Shown: in pieces, positions 1 through 8,589 of the stretch
Numbering within the stretch: position 1 is the stretch's first letter
How the letters are laid out: every line of letters starts with the position of its first letter
Notes under the pieces: model-generated
The model's input: the letters and a program-made list of their open reading frames with translations, nothing else
The model's database searches: none
What the model was told of the DNA's origin: nothing
Position numbers and translations under genes: made by a program
From: Prevotella sp.
GTDB taxonomy: Bacteria; Bacteroidota; Bacteroidia; Bacteroidales; Bacteroidaceae
Direction of reading: 5' to 3'
DNA length: 64,000 bases
NCBI GenBank assembly: GCA_017410365.1
Contig: JAFQQY010000004.1
Location: forward strand, 62,001-126,000

Positions 1-730
1 CCTTCTGTTCATTATCGTTTATACCATCGCAACTATCATCGTTGTTTTGTGTATTTATCTCAAACTTAACCTTTCTATCGTTAAAATACTGTATAGGATT
101 GAGCGCTCTTCTTATGAAGTAGATAGTCTTTTTGCTGATATACGTTAGCAGAGAAATGACAATGATGGCCAACAGGGCAATGAGTCCCGGTTCACCAACA
201 ATCTTCTCAATCCATTGGTATGTGAACTTTCCGTGGTCGCCGCCCGGAGCAAAATAACTGTCAGTAAACAGCGGTTCAAGCAGTTTGCCTAATGCTACAG
301 ACAGCCATACCATCAGCAGCATGAAAAGGAAGAACGATTTCAGCAAACTGAACTTGTATACTCTCATTAGTCTGAGCGACAATATAATCAAGAATGCTGG
401 AATGAGGAATGCTGCTACTCCGAAGCATTGTTTGATGAAGAAATAAGCAGTGTGTGCACCTAAAGTCCCACAGTAATTCATAATCTTCACCGACTCGTCA
501 ATCAGATCACCCTCTCTTGCAGACTCAATGTAACTTACATCAGCACTGCCTGTTGTAAAAAATGAAACAAACGATAGGGTTATGAATACAGCAATAGCCA
601 ATAGGATGAAACCGATAACAAAATTAATCCTTTCGTGATGAAAAACACTTGTTATCCTGTCAATACCTAATACTTCGCTGAATGTTTTTTTAGGGGGCTT
701 TGATATTTTATCTTTTTTCTTTTTTGCCAT
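1..730 (-). CDS. ftsK: DNA translocase FtsK, N-terminal part (cut by window edge)
   Basis: The reading frame is open from the window edge to an ATG at 728-730, giving 243 residues. A lysine-rich start (MAKKKKDK) is followed by about four hydrophobic segments near residues 36-59, 92-120, 127-148 and 182-202, then a charged linker. This matches the membrane-anchoring domain of FtsK/SpoIIIE, which pumps chromosomal DNA through the division septum and helps XerCD resolve dimers. The ATPase motor lies outside the window, so the call rests on the N-terminal topology and its resemblance to Bacteroidales FtsK proteins. The gene is divergent from the exonuclease gene and has a good promoter. Confidence 0.8.
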   Translation of the reverse strand, partial: MAKKKKDKISKPPKKTFSEVLGIDRITSVFHHERINFVIGFILLAIAVFITLSFVSFFTTGSADVSYIESAREGDLIDESVKIMNYCGTLGAHTAYFFIKQCFGVAAFLIPAFLIILSLRLMRVYKFSLLKSFFLFMLLMVWLSVALGKLLEPLFTDSYFAPGGDHGKFTYQWIEKIVGEPGLIALLAIIVISLLTYISKKTIYFIRRALNPIQYFNDRKVKFEINTQNNDDSCDGINDNEQK

Positions 731-758
731 CTTTGTGTCTATAATCTTAATTATTTTG

Positions 759-789
759 CAAAGATAATACAAAATAAGAGCAGAACAAA
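759..789 (-). promoter_or_regulatory. Promoter of ftsK
   Basis: On the reverse strand TATCTTTG (759-766) is the Bacteroidetes -7 box, and TTTG (786-789) lies exactly 19 nt upstream as the -33 box. The leader to the ftsK ATG is about 25 nt. Confidence 0.75.
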
Positions 790-800
790 ATAAATTTTTG

Positions 801-808
801 TAATTTTG
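801..808 (+). promoter_or_regulatory. -7 box of the exonuclease-rlmI-tilS operon
   Basis: TAATTTTG fits TAnnTTTG. It contains the in-frame TTG at 806, so translation cannot sensibly start there; the ATG at 833 is 24 nt downstream. No convincing -33 TTTG is seen. The box lies next to the divergent ftsK promoter. Confidence 0.6.
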
Positions 809-832
809 CAGTTCAAAACACTTAAACTTGCA

Positions 833-1492
833 ATGAAAAAGCAAATATACAACAAGTTTGACAAGAAGAAGATTTCCGAACTGCCTCGTGCGGTTTTCCC
901 TGGGCGTATAGTCGTTATACTTTCTGCCGGCGAAACCAAGAAGGCTGTCGATTATCTTCTTTCTCAGCCAATACTGGGAGTGGACACTGAGACAAGACCT
1001 TCGTTCAAGAAGGGCACCAACTATAAAGTATCTCTTTTGCAGGTGTCAGCTGCCGATATATGCTTTCTGTTCAGACTCAACCACACAGGTATTACGCCCG
1101 ATATCATTAGACTTTTAGAAGATACTACAGTTCCCAAAATAGGTTTGTCGTGGCATGACGACCTGTCTATGCTTCATAAGATAGCCCAATTCACCCCTGG
1201 CAGTTTTATTGACCTTCAGAACTGTGTCGGTAGAATAGGCATAGAAGACCTTAGTCTTCAGAAACTCTATGCTAACTTATTCGGAGGAAAGATAAGTAAG
1301 GGGCAGAGGCTTACCAATTGGGAGGCTGATGTTCTTTCCGATGGGCAAAAGCTTTATGCCGCTACTGATGCGTGGGCATGCATTAAGCTCTATGAAGAGA
1401 TATTAAGGTTAGAGCAGACACATGATTATGAATTAATAACAATCAAGACAGACGAGAATAATGTACAAGCAGATATATCTAAAGAAGGGTAA
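833..1492 (+). CDS. 3'-5' exonuclease domain protein (RNase D-like)
   Basis: DEDD-type 3'-5' exonuclease of about 219 residues. Exo I is visible as GVDTETRPSF, and the C-terminal part holds LYAATDAWACIKLYEEIL, the Exo III signature (YaatDaw) of the RNase D/WRN exonuclease fold. No HRDC domain follows, so this is a single-domain enzyme acting on RNA or DNA 3' ends; the substrate is unknown. I chose the ATG at 833 because the upstream TTG at 806 sits inside the promoter -7 box. The 3' end overlaps the methyltransferase gene by 32 nt, which suggests co-translation. Confidence 0.85.
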   Translation: MKKQIYNKFDKKKISELPRAVFPGRIVVILSAGETKKAVDYLLSQPILGVDTETRPSFKKGTNYKVSLLQVSAADICFLFRLNHTGITPDIIRLLEDTTVPKIGLSWHDDLSMLHKIAQFTPGSFIDLQNCVGRIGIEDLSLQKLYANLFGGKISKGQRLTNWEADVLSDGQKLYAATDAWACIKLYEEILRLEQTHDYELITIKTDENNVQADISKEG

Positions 1493-2642
1493 GGAGGAAA
1501 GTCTTCTTCGATTCCATCCGTGGGTTTTCTCAGGTGCTATTTCACATAGTGACAAAGGCATAGAGGAAGGCGACATTGTAAGAGTAATTACTTCCGACGG
1601 TCGTTTTATAGCCGTTGGTCATTACCAGATTGGTTCTATTGCAGTCAGAGTTCTCTCTTTCCGTGATGTAACCATTGACTCTGACTTCTGGCAGTCACGC
1701 CTGCAATCGGCAATCGACATGCGTGTAAAGCTTGGCATTGCCGACAGTCCTACCAACAACACCTACAGATTGGTTCATGGCGAAGGCGACAATCTTCCAG
1801 GCTTGGTTATCGACGTATACAGCAAGACTGCTGTCATGCAGGCACATAGTGTCGGAATGCACGTCTGCCGAGTGGATGTTGCAGAAGCGCTGGTTAAGGT
1901 TATGGGCAATCGTATTGAGAATGTTTATTATAAGAGTGAGACAACCCTTCCTTTCAAAGCGGAACTGGGTCAGGAGAACGGCTTCCTGTATGGAGGCAGC
2001 GAGGAGAACACAGCCGTTGAAAACGGCTTGAAGTTCTATGTCGACTGGCTTAAAGGTCAGAAAACCGGATTCTTTGTTGACCAACGAGAAAATCGCTCAT
2101 TGCTTGAGACATATTCTAAGGACAAGCGTGTGTTAAATATGTTCTGCTATACAGGAGGTTTCTCTTTCTATGCCATGAGAGGCGGTGCTAAGCAGGTTCA
2201 CTCTGTTGACAGCAGTGCAAAGGCCATAGAATTGACCCGAAAGAATGTAGAACTCAATTTTCCTGGCGACAAACGTCACGAAGCGTTCTGCGAAGATGCT
2301 TTCAAATATCTAGACAAGGCTGGTGGCGATTACGACCTTATTATTCTCGACCCGCCAGCTTTCGCCAAGCACCGTGCAGCCCTGCGCAATGCGCTAAAGG
2401 GATATACCCGTCTTAATGTCAAGGCATTCGAGAAAATGAAACCGGGCGGCATCCTGTTCACCTTCTCGTGCAGTCAGGTTGTTACTAAAGACAATTTCCG
2501 CAATGCCGTCTTTACAGCTGCTGCAATGGCGGGCAGAAAAGTTAGAATTCTTCATCAGTTGCATCAGCCTGCCGACCATCCAATTAACATTTATCACCCA
2601 GAGGGAGAATATCTTAAGGGATTAGTACTTTACGTAGAATGA
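1461..2642 (+). CDS. rlmI: Class I SAM-dependent rRNA methyltransferase, RlmI-like
   Basis: 393 residues, the usual length for RlmI/YccW-type 23S rRNA (cytosine-C5) methyltransferases. The N-terminus (about 1-75) looks like a PUA RNA-binding domain and starts with the family pattern of KKGKEESLLRFHPWVFSGAI. The Rossmann methyltransferase domain shows the SAM loop region NMFCYTGGFSFYA, the acidic VDSSAKAIE, the DPPAF motif near residue 295 and FSCSQ as the likely catalytic cysteine region. It begins inside the exonuclease gene and its stop overlaps tilS by 4 nt (ATGA). The exact target base is inferred from the family only. Confidence 0.88.
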   Translation: MYKQIYLKKGKEESLLRFHPWVFSGAISHSDKGIEEGDIVRVITSDGRFIAVGHYQIGSIAVRVLSFRDVTIDSDFWQSRLQSAIDMRVKLGIADSPTNNTYRLVHGEGDNLPGLVIDVYSKTAVMQAHSVGMHVCRVDVAEALVKVMGNRIENVYYKSETTLPFKAELGQENGFLYGGSEENTAVENGLKFYVDWLKGQKTGFFVDQRENRSLLETYSKDKRVLNMFCYTGGFSFYAMRGGAKQVHSVDSSAKAIELTRKNVELNFPGDKRHEAFCEDAFKYLDKAGGDYDLIILDPPAFAKHRAALRNALKGYTRLNVKAFEKMKPGGILFTFSCSQVVTKDNFRNAVFTAAAMAGRKVRILHQLHQPADHPINIYHPEGEYLKGLVLYVE

Positions 2643-3976
2643 CAAGTGTCAGCAATAGGGTTGTCCAGTATATCGAGCGCCATGGTTTGTTGAAAGCCAG
2701 TGGCAAATATATCGTTGCTCTTAGCGGCGGTGCCGATAGCGTGGCACTCCTTTTGTTGCTCCGTACGTTAGGCTATTGCGTAGAGGCAGCCCATTGCAAT
2801 TTTCATCTACGTGGTGCAGAGTCCGATCGTGATGAGGATTTTGTAAAGAACTTGTGCAACAGGCACGACGTACCTCTTCATCTCGTACATTTTGACACAA
2901 AGGAATACGCCAGCCTCCATAAGGTAAGCATAGAGATGGCGGCGCGTAATCTCCGCTATGCCTGGTTCAATCAGTTGGCTTCCGACATCCATGCCGATGG
3001 TATCTGTGTAGCCCATCATCGTAACGATAGCGTAGAAACATTACTCATCAATCTTCTTCGTGGCACAGGCATCCATGGATTAACAGGAATTCGCCCACTC
3101 AATGGCAATATCATACGACCCTTGTTATGTCTTTCGCGTGCAGAAATAGAACAATATCTCCATTCCATCGGTCAAGACTATATTACCGATAGCACCAATC
3201 TTGTTGATGATGTTGTCCGTAATAAGATTCGTCTTAACATCATGCCCCTTCTGCGTGAGATAAATCCAAGTGCCGATGAGTGCATTCAGCAGACTGCAGA
3301 AAGAATATCTGATGCCATTGCTGTTTACGATAATGCCATAGAAGCATCAGTAAAGCGTGTGTCATACAGCAAAGACAATTGCCTTCACATCGATATATCC
3401 AAACTCATATCTGAACCGTCTCCAGAATGCGTTCTGTTTAAGATGCTATCAAGTTTCGGATTCTCTCCTTTGCAGATTGAGAATATATCATCAAATCTTT
3501 ATTTGCCCACTGGTAGCATATTCTCATCATACAACTATGACTTGCTTTTCGATCGCGGTGAAATCGTTGTTTGCGAGAAGCATGCTCCGATGAAACCGTT
3601 TAAAATTCCAGAACCAGGCATATATGTAAGTGGAGGACTAAAATGGCGCGTTCAACAGGTACCAGTTGATGATACTTTTACTATTTCACTTGATAGTGAT
3701 GTTGCCACCATTGATGCCTCAAGAGTCAAATTCCCGCTCACGATAAGGAGTGTTGATAATGGCGACCGTTTCATACCATTTGGAATGAAAGGCTCAAAAC
3801 TTGTAAGTGATTATTTAACAGACCGTAAACGAAGTGTGTTTGAGAAAAAATCAAAGCTTGTTATCGCAGATTCTGAAGGAGATATTCTATGGCTTGTAGG
3901 TGAGCGGACGGACAATCGTTTCAGAATTGACGACAATAGTAAGGAAGCTCTTATATTAAGTTTTGAAAGACAATGA
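2639..3976 (+). CDS. tilS: tRNA(Ile)-lysidine synthase TilS
   Basis: Converts C34 of the tRNA-Ile(CAU) anticodon to lysidine using ATP and lysine, so the tRNA reads AUA. The PP-loop SGGADS is at residues 29-34, followed by family motifs around AHCNFHLRGAESDRDE and a HHRNDSVET segment. The C-terminal third (about 350-445) matches the TilS tRNA-binding domain, with RFIPFGMKGSKLVSDYL. The 445-residue length is normal. It is translationally coupled on both sides by ATGA overlaps. It is an essential gene in most bacteria. Confidence 0.95.
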   Translation: MTSVSNRVVQYIERHGLLKASGKYIVALSGGADSVALLLLLRTLGYCVEAAHCNFHLRGAESDRDEDFVKNLCNRHDVPLHLVHFDTKEYASLHKVSIEMAARNLRYAWFNQLASDIHADGICVAHHRNDSVETLLINLLRGTGIHGLTGIRPLNGNIIRPLLCLSRAEIEQYLHSIGQDYITDSTNLVDDVVRNKIRLNIMPLLREINPSADECIQQTAERISDAIAVYDNAIEASVKRVSYSKDNCLHIDISKLISEPSPECVLFKMLSSFGFSPLQIENISSNLYLPTGSIFSSYNYDLLFDRGEIVVCEKHAPMKPFKIPEPGIYVSGGLKWRVQQVPVDDTFTISLDSDVATIDASRVKFPLTIRSVDNGDRFIPFGMKGSKLVSDYLTDRKRSVFEKKSKLVIADSEGDILWLVGERTDNRFRIDDNSKEALILSFERQ

Positions 3977-4734
3977 AGACAACCATAATTCAATTCGACA
4001 TAACATGGGCTTCGCCTTCAGAGAATATCAGAAAGGCAGAACAATTATTGGCAGAGAATAGCGGTTCTGATTTATACGTATTGCCAGAGATGTGGGCAAC
4101 GGGATTTGCTACCGAACCAGATGGCATAGCAGAAGACGAAGAGACATCTCTTGCCCTTGCGTGGATGCGTGATGCATCAGAGAGATATAATTGTGCTGTT
4201 TGTGGCAGTCTTGCTATTCGTACATCTGAAGGAAGTTATGTAAACAGAATGTATTTTGTAGATGGCCGCAGTCGAAAAGTCAGTTACTATGACAAGCATC
4301 ATCTTTTCAGTTATGGTCACGAAGACCGCCATTATTCAGCCGGCAACAGCCATACAATAGTCGAATATTGTGGTCTGCGCCTATTGCTTCTCGTTTGCTA
4401 TGACCTTCGTTTCCCTGTTTGGAGTCGCTATGGTAATGGTGGCGTGTATGATGCTATAATTCTTGTAGCCAATTGGCCTGTTGCCCGTCAGCGTGCATGG
4501 CAGATTCTGACAAGAGCAAGAGCTATAGAAAATCAATGTTATATGATATGTGTCAACCGTGTAGGTTGTGATTCCTATTGCCGTTATGCTGGTGGCAGTG
4601 CCATTATCGAGCCTTTAGGAAAAACAATCTGCCGTTGCAAGTCTGACACAGTATATGTTGCAACGGCAGATATAGATATTGATTACCTTCAATCAAGGCG
4701 CTCACGCTTCAGAGTCCTTGATGATAGAGACTGA
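3973..4734 (+). CDS. Nitrilase-family amidohydrolase (omega-amidase YafV-like)
   Basis: 253 residues with the nitrilase catalytic triad: Glu39 in LPEMWATGF, Lys near residue 113 in YDKHHLFSYG and Cys near 145 in LLVCYDLRFPVW. The last motif and the YDKHHLF pattern are typical of omega-amidase/YafV enzymes, which hydrolyse alpha-ketoglutaramate-type amides as metabolite repair. No signal peptide, so cytosolic. It overlaps the tilS stop by 4 nt and is the last gene of the coupled run; the accessory island begins right after it. Confidence 0.85.
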   Translation: MKTTIIQFDITWASPSENIRKAEQLLAENSGSDLYVLPEMWATGFATEPDGIAEDEETSLALAWMRDASERYNCAVCGSLAIRTSEGSYVNRMYFVDGRSRKVSYYDKHHLFSYGHEDRHYSAGNSHTIVEYCGLRLLLLVCYDLRFPVWSRYGNGGVYDAIILVANWPVARQRAWQILTRARAIENQCYMICVNRVGCDSYCRYAGGSAIIEPLGKTICRCKSDTVYVATADIDIDYLQSRRSRFRVLDDRD

Positions 4735-4765
4735 TGCATGAATGCAGTGAAATGATTTTATATAC

Positions 4766-5326
4766 CTAATTTTCTTTTACTAATAATACTTTCACAGGCT
4801 TACCTAAATCCTTAATTAAAGTAATAGTATCCAAGTGTTTGTCTTCATTATAGTATTTATAATTATTGGGTATGCCAAACATCTCGATTTCTTTTTGATA
4901 AGAGAGCATTTCTTTGGTCCAAAAATTATAATAGCCAGAGATTGTTTTTAATTTGTAAATTGTTTGTAAGTCGATTGCCGTTTGGTTGCTATCGCAATCA
5001 CAGTCATATAAACATAAGTGTAAAGAGTCTTTTTTTATCAGAATCTTTGTATCACAATATAGGGTGTCTATTTGTTTTTTGGTTATAAAACACTTGTTCA
5101 ATTCACCGAAAAGTTCTTTATTTATAAATATAGTAGTATCAACATCTATTTGTTGAACACTTTTTGCAAACTCCTGGCAACTAACAGGGATGCTTGACTT
5201 TCTCCATCCTTTTAAATAACACACTTCAATCGTATCATTGGTTTTATCACTCTTATCATGTTGCCCTTTTGTGCATGAGAATGTAATTATAATAGATAAA
5301 ATTATTGTGATTAATGACTTTCTCAT
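4766..5326 (-). CDS. Small secreted lipoprotein of unknown function
   Basis: 186 residues. The first 18 or so (MRKSLITIILSIIITFSC) form a lipoprotein signal peptide with Cys in the lipobox position, followed by a charged KGQHDKSDK stretch, so the mature protein is probably lipidated. No family is recognised in the rest; it holds several Cys residues and a DCDCDSN segment. It lies 12 nt downstream of the 158-residue gene on the same strand and probably shares its transcript. The A+T-rich composition matches the island rather than the flanking housekeeping genes. An immunity or stress role would be a guess from position only. Confidence 0.65.
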   Translation of the reverse strand: MRKSLITIILSIIITFSCTKGQHDKSDKTNDTIEVCYLKGWRKSSIPVSCQEFAKSVQQIDVDTTIFINKELFGELNKCFITKKQIDTLYCDTKILIKKDSLHLCLYDCDCDSNQTAIDLQTIYKLKTISGYYNFWTKEMLSYQKEIEMFGIPNNYKYYNEDKHLDTITLIKDLGKPVKVLLVKEN

Positions 5327-5338
5327 AAATTTCTGATT

Positions 5339-5815
5339 TTAAAGATTATCTTTATAATAGTGACAGAAAATGTAACAACAAATGTCATTTATTTCAAACA
5401 GATAGAGAGTTTGGCTTTGTTTATGAATCCTGTATTTTATTTTAAACTGGTATTTCTTTTTCTCTTTTCTTTTTCTTTTATCAAAAATAATGGTAAGCGA
5501 ATCGTCTTTGATAAAACATTCCCCAAAACGGATTATACCATTTGGATATTGTATTTTAAACTTGTTATTACTATAAAATATAATTTTTTTGCAACTATGA
5601 CCACACCCTATTCCATTATTTTCAATCAATGAGTCTTCTCCGATTGAATATATATCAGTACCACTATAAAAAATGGTTTGTCTCTCTGTCCATTCTTTAT
5701 CAACAAGAATGGAATCATTACCATAAATATTCAAAAATATAAAAATATTTATACACAATAAAAAGAATCTATTTATAATGCCTTTTTCTTTAATAATTAA
5801 CGACATCTGAGTCAC
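5339..5815 (-). CDS. Hypothetical secreted or membrane-anchored protein
   Basis: 158 residues; translation may start at the first Met or at Met4 (MSLIIKEKG). A hydrophobic stretch near residues 16-31 (NRFFLLCINIFIFLNIYG) looks like a signal peptide or anchor. The rest is rich in Lys, Ile and aromatic residues with a CGHSC motif and a beta-strand-like pattern ending in paired Cys. No family is recognised. A -7 box lies upstream on the reverse strand. It heads a two-gene unit at the left end of the low-GC island, oriented opposite to the RHS scars. Confidence 0.6.
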   Translation of the reverse strand: MTQMSLIIKEKGIINRFFLLCINIFIFLNIYGNDSILVDKEWTERQTIFYSGTDIYSIGEDSLIENNGIGCGHSCKKIIFYSNNKFKIQYPNGIIRFGECFIKDDSLTIIFDKRKRKEKKKYQFKIKYRIHKQSQTLYLFEINDICCYIFCHYYKDNL

Positions 5816-5841
5816 GATTTTAACTGGATACTAATGTTTTG

Positions 5842-5849
5842 CAAATATA
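5842..5849 (-). promoter_or_regulatory. -7 box upstream of the 5339-5815 gene
   Basis: The reverse strand reads TATATTTG, matching TAnnTTTG, 27 nt before the first ATG of the reverse-strand pair. No clear -33 box. Confidence 0.5.
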
Positions 5850-5975
5850 ATAATTATTGAACATATTCTTTCGATTTTCAGTCCTAAATTATGAATGCCA
5901 AAATGAAAATTGATATTTAAAGGCTATTCTTTGAAATTAGTAGACTAATTATGAAAGAATAACCTGTCGTTTTAT

Positions 5976-5983
5976 TATATTTG
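5976..5983 (+). promoter_or_regulatory. -7 box upstream of the 6007 gene
   Basis: TATATTTG 23 nt before the ATG at 6007 fits the Bacteroidetes -7 consensus. The -33 box is not evident. Confidence 0.5.
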
Positions 5984-6006
5984 CATTAAATTCTAAAATT
6001 ATTGTC

Positions 6007-6567
6007 ATGAAGAAGATAATTGCATGTTTTATAATAGTCTTTATTCATTTATTGGCTATATTCATCTTATGTTATATGCCATTTGTGCAGATGAACCAAA
6101 TTGATACATGGGAGCAGATAGGTTCTTGTAAGGATGACAAAATCTTGAATTACAAAACACGTCTTCAACTCTATCCACATTGTTGGTTTATACATAAAGG
6201 AGATACATATACTGATATACCGTTGTTTGACAACGATAATGCCCAGTATAAGGCTGATATCAAATTTAATTGGGACAATAGCGTAACAATTAGAATGAAT
6301 AAATTGAAATATGATTTACATATAGAAAAGATTGAGATATCATCAAAAACTTTACCTATGAGTGATTATGATTACCGTATGAAGTTGCATGATACAGATG
6401 ATTCTCTATTCGTCTCAGTTGTTATGTACGATAAAAGCAATACCATAAGAGTATATAGACAGAAAAAGAAGATGCCTTATGGTGGGAAAAGGGTAGGTTT
6501 TATCATAGGGATAAATAATAAAGTATATTTTACAGGCCCCAAAGATAAAGAACGCTTTCACTATTGA
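6007..6567 (+). CDS. Membrane-anchored hypothetical protein, paralogue of the 9893 gene
   Basis: 186 residues with an N-terminal hydrophobic anchor (about 3-26), then a globular domain. It is clearly related to the protein at 9893-10465: both share a KGDTY motif, a DI-FNWDNS-TI motif in mid-protein, VYRQ plus KM-YG near residue 150, and a short C-terminus with TG and final Tyr. No known family is recognised. The two paralogues bracket the three RHS scars. Being membrane-anchored orphan genes beside toxin-tip remnants, they are candidate immunity proteins, but that is inference. Confidence 0.65.
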   Translation: MKKIIACFIIVFIHLLAIFILCYMPFVQMNQIDTWEQIGSCKDDKILNYKTRLQLYPHCWFIHKGDTYTDIPLFDNDNAQYKADIKFNWDNSVTIRMNKLKYDLHIEKIEISSKTLPMSDYDYRMKLHDTDDSLFVSVVMYDKSNTIRVYRQKKKMPYGGKRVGFIIGINNKVYFTGPKDKERFHY

Positions 6568-6613
6568 GTAATTACAAAAATCATGCCAATATAATTACAA
6601 GATAAATTTCGAA

Positions 6614-6621
6614 TAATTTTG
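6614..6621 (+). promoter_or_regulatory. -7 box upstream of RHS scar A
   Basis: TAATTTTG, 14 nt before the ATG at 6636. It could still drive the downstream 6982 gene. No -33 box was identified. Confidence 0.45.
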
Positions 6622-6635
6622 TTTATTAGAAAATT

Positions 6636-6985
6636 ATGAAAAAACCATTATCAACAATCATAACAATAGCATTCTGCCTAAACCTCAGCGGGCATAGCTC
6701 TTGTTTTATAGACAAGAGTAACATGATATACGAAAACAATGTCTTGAAAAAGATTCTTATAGATGGCGGATATATCACGTTTAACGATACGATACCGGAA
6801 TATCACTACTATCTGAAAGACCACTTGGGCAACAACCGCGTGGTGGTAAAGATTGACGGTACTGTGCTAATGCATATGCTAAACACAACATTGAAAACAA
6901 TATTGGAAATAAGAACTACCGTGTTTTAACCAATGTATCTCCTTTTAGTTTAATAAAAATTATAAATTCTGCCTATAAAAAATGA
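6636..6985 (+). pseudogene. RHS scar A: signal peptide + RHS terminal segment + toxin tail remnant
   Basis: The frame from 6636 encodes a signal peptide (MKKPLSTIITIAFCLNLSG), then a fragment typical of the end of Bacteroidetes RHS/YD-repeat proteins: NMIYENNVLKKILIDGGYI and YHYYLKDHLGNNRVVV, continuing KIDGT. The remaining core (normally leading to a HYYPFGG-type stretch) and most of the tip are gone. From 6857 another frame encodes a tail of about 42 residues (AKHNIENNIGNKNYRVL then PFSLIKIINSAYKK) whose TGA (6983-6985) overlaps the ATG of the next gene. The first 215 nt are nearly identical to scar C at 8590. It looks like a deleted RHS toxin gene. Confidence 0.75.
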
Positions 6986-7458
6986 GAGAACTATATCTAT
7001 TAATATCTCTACTATTTATTCCTTTAATTTCCAAAAGTCAAATTGATATTAAATTTGGTTTTGATGGAATGGAACATAATTCAACCGTAATGCTAAATGC
7101 GATGTGTGAATGTTTAGGTCAAAGCCACGTTTTTAACATGCTTGATTCTCTTACCTATTATGGATATTTTATATGCGAAATAGATAAAAATGGTTATGTA
7201 GTTAATGTACCTGAATACAGAACTCGTAGAACTCAATTATGTAGAAATGACCTAAACACAATAAATAAGTATTTTCATGAACATAAAATAAAAATGTCTA
7301 TAATATATTCGAACGATTCTGGAGAAAATGAAATATTTATTAAACAAGTGGTTATGAAAGAGATAAAACATCATTTCAGACACAACAAGACATATAATAT
7401 AACTGTAGGGTTTCCTGGTTATCTTTCACCTCCATGGGGAAAATATCTAAATTATTAA
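6982..7458 (+). CDS. Orphan candidate immunity protein behind RHS scar A (secreted)
   Basis: 158 residues with a Sec-type signal peptide (MRELYLLISLLFIPLISKSQ), so probably periplasmic or exported. No family recognised; an MCECLGQSH segment near residue 36 is noticeable. Its ATG overlaps the TGA of the toxin-tail remnant (ATGA), the arrangement expected of an immunity gene translated with its toxin. The frame is intact although the toxin is destroyed, which suggests the product may still be useful. The location hints that the lost toxin acted in the envelope or periplasm. The role is inferred from position. Confidence 0.65.
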   Translation: MRELYLLISLLFIPLISKSQIDIKFGFDGMEHNSTVMLNAMCECLGQSHVFNMLDSLTYYGYFICEIDKNGYVVNVPEYRTRRTQLCRNDLNTINKYFHEHKIKMSIIYSNDSGENEIFIKQVVMKEIKHHFRHNKTYNITVGFPGYLSPPWGKYLNY

Positions 7459-7479
7459 TTCTTTTAGTTTTATAATTTA

Positions 7480-7748
7480 TGAAAAAAATTAATATTAACA
7501 ATCATAACAATAGCATTCTGCCTAAACCTCAGCGGGCATAGCTCTTGTTTTATAGACAAGAGCAACATGATATACGAAAACTATGTCCTAAAAAAGATTC
7601 TTAATGATGACGGATATATTATGCTGAACGATACCAGAATATCACTACTATCAGAAAGACCACTTGGACAACAACCGCGTGGTGGCGGTGAAGATGGACG
7701 GTTTTTAATTGACACCACTATAAAGAGATTAGAGGAGGAAAAAAATGA
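7480..7748 (+). pseudogene. RHS scar B, frameshifted
   Basis: Second copy of the signal-peptide/RHS-end module. Compared with scars A and C it has a net one-base insertion just after the start codon and loses four or five bases at the NDTIPEY codons, so no frame reads through. DNA identity is still obvious (the stretch coding AFCLNLSGHSSCFIDKS is kept almost unchanged). It breaks off after the RVVAVKMDG codons. A last short frame (7713-7748) reads HHYKEIRGGKK and ends in a TGA that overlaps the ATG of the ankyrin gene, as in scar A; eleven codons alone could be chance. Confidence 0.7.
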
Positions 7749-8575
7749 AAAAGCTATTATGTATATTATTTTGTTTACTATTTGTTTCTGTCATAGATTA
7801 CGCGAGATACAAATTTAGATTCGAAATATTGGAATTCGAAATAAAACTTATACAGTTTTTTGTTTCTTGTACTGATAATGATAGAAACTATTTAGCATAC
7901 GACATAGAACTTTGGGAAAATACAGAAAATTGGGATTTTGCAAAAGCCATATCAAAAAATAATTTTAAAAGGGCAGAAGAACTATTAGAGCGCAATCATT
8001 ATGATATTGATTGTAGAGAGCCGAAATTTGGAAAAACCTTACTGTCATGGGCTGTATGGAATGACAACCCTGACGCTGTAAAATTTTTGCTTGAACATGG
8101 CGCAAATCCAAATGTTCATGACAAATGCTCGGGCATATCACCAATAACCGAGGCTGCAGGACTTTTTGTGTCTATAGAAATTTTAGAATATTTATTGCAA
8201 TATGGTGGCAATCCAAATGATTACGTTAAAGAAGATGAAATATTAACACATGGACGATGCGACAAAACACCTTTGACAACAGCATACTTAAGCTTAGAAA
8301 AGACGAAACTTCTAATTGAGGCAGGAGCAGACATTGACTTTACTGCTGACCCAGGGTATACTGCTCTATTTTGGGCTGCCAGCAGTACGTCATGGGCTGT
8401 TCTTGAATACTTGCTTAATAATTGTGACTTTGACTACAACAAGACATATGTCATAACAATACATAATGACACCTTATATTTAAAAGATTTGATTTTAGAT
8501 AATAATGTAGCAGCTCGGCATGACACAATTAGGGCTAAACGTATATTAAACTATGTAGACAAACATTTTAAATAA
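7745..8575 (+). CDS. Ankyrin-repeat protein, candidate immunity protein behind RHS scar B
   Basis: 276 residues. An N-terminal hydrophobic segment (about 1-18) may be a signal or membrane anchor. About four ankyrin repeats follow from residue 95 on, seen as GKTLLSWAVWNDNPDAVKFL, LLEHGANPNVHD, EYLLQYGGNPND, LLIEAGADIDFTA and GYTALFWAASS. Ankyrin proteins are common partners of polymorphic toxins. The ATG is preceded by an unusually good purine-rich stretch (GAGGAGG) and overlaps the TGA of a short tail remnant. Intact, with island-like A+T-rich composition. The immunity role is inference from context. Confidence 0.75.
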   Translation: MKKLLCILFCLLFVSVIDYARYKFRFEILEFEIKLIQFFVSCTDNDRNYLAYDIELWENTENWDFAKAISKNNFKRAEELLERNHYDIDCREPKFGKTLLSWAVWNDNPDAVKFLLEHGANPNVHDKCSGISPITEAAGLFVSIEILEYLLQYGGNPNDYVKEDEILTHGRCDKTPLTTAYLSLEKTKLLIEAGADIDFTADPGYTALFWAASSTSWAVLEYLLNNCDFDYNKTYVITIHNDTLYLKDLILDNNVAARHDTIRAKRILNYVDKHFK

Positions 8576-8589
8576 ATATTTTCATTTTT

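Noticed and set aside
806-832. TTG at 806 as start of the exonuclease
   Set aside because: It is part of the -7 box TAATTTTG; the ATG at 833 lies at a normal distance. The same logic removes TTG 40669 (xpt) and TTG 28657 (OmpA-like).
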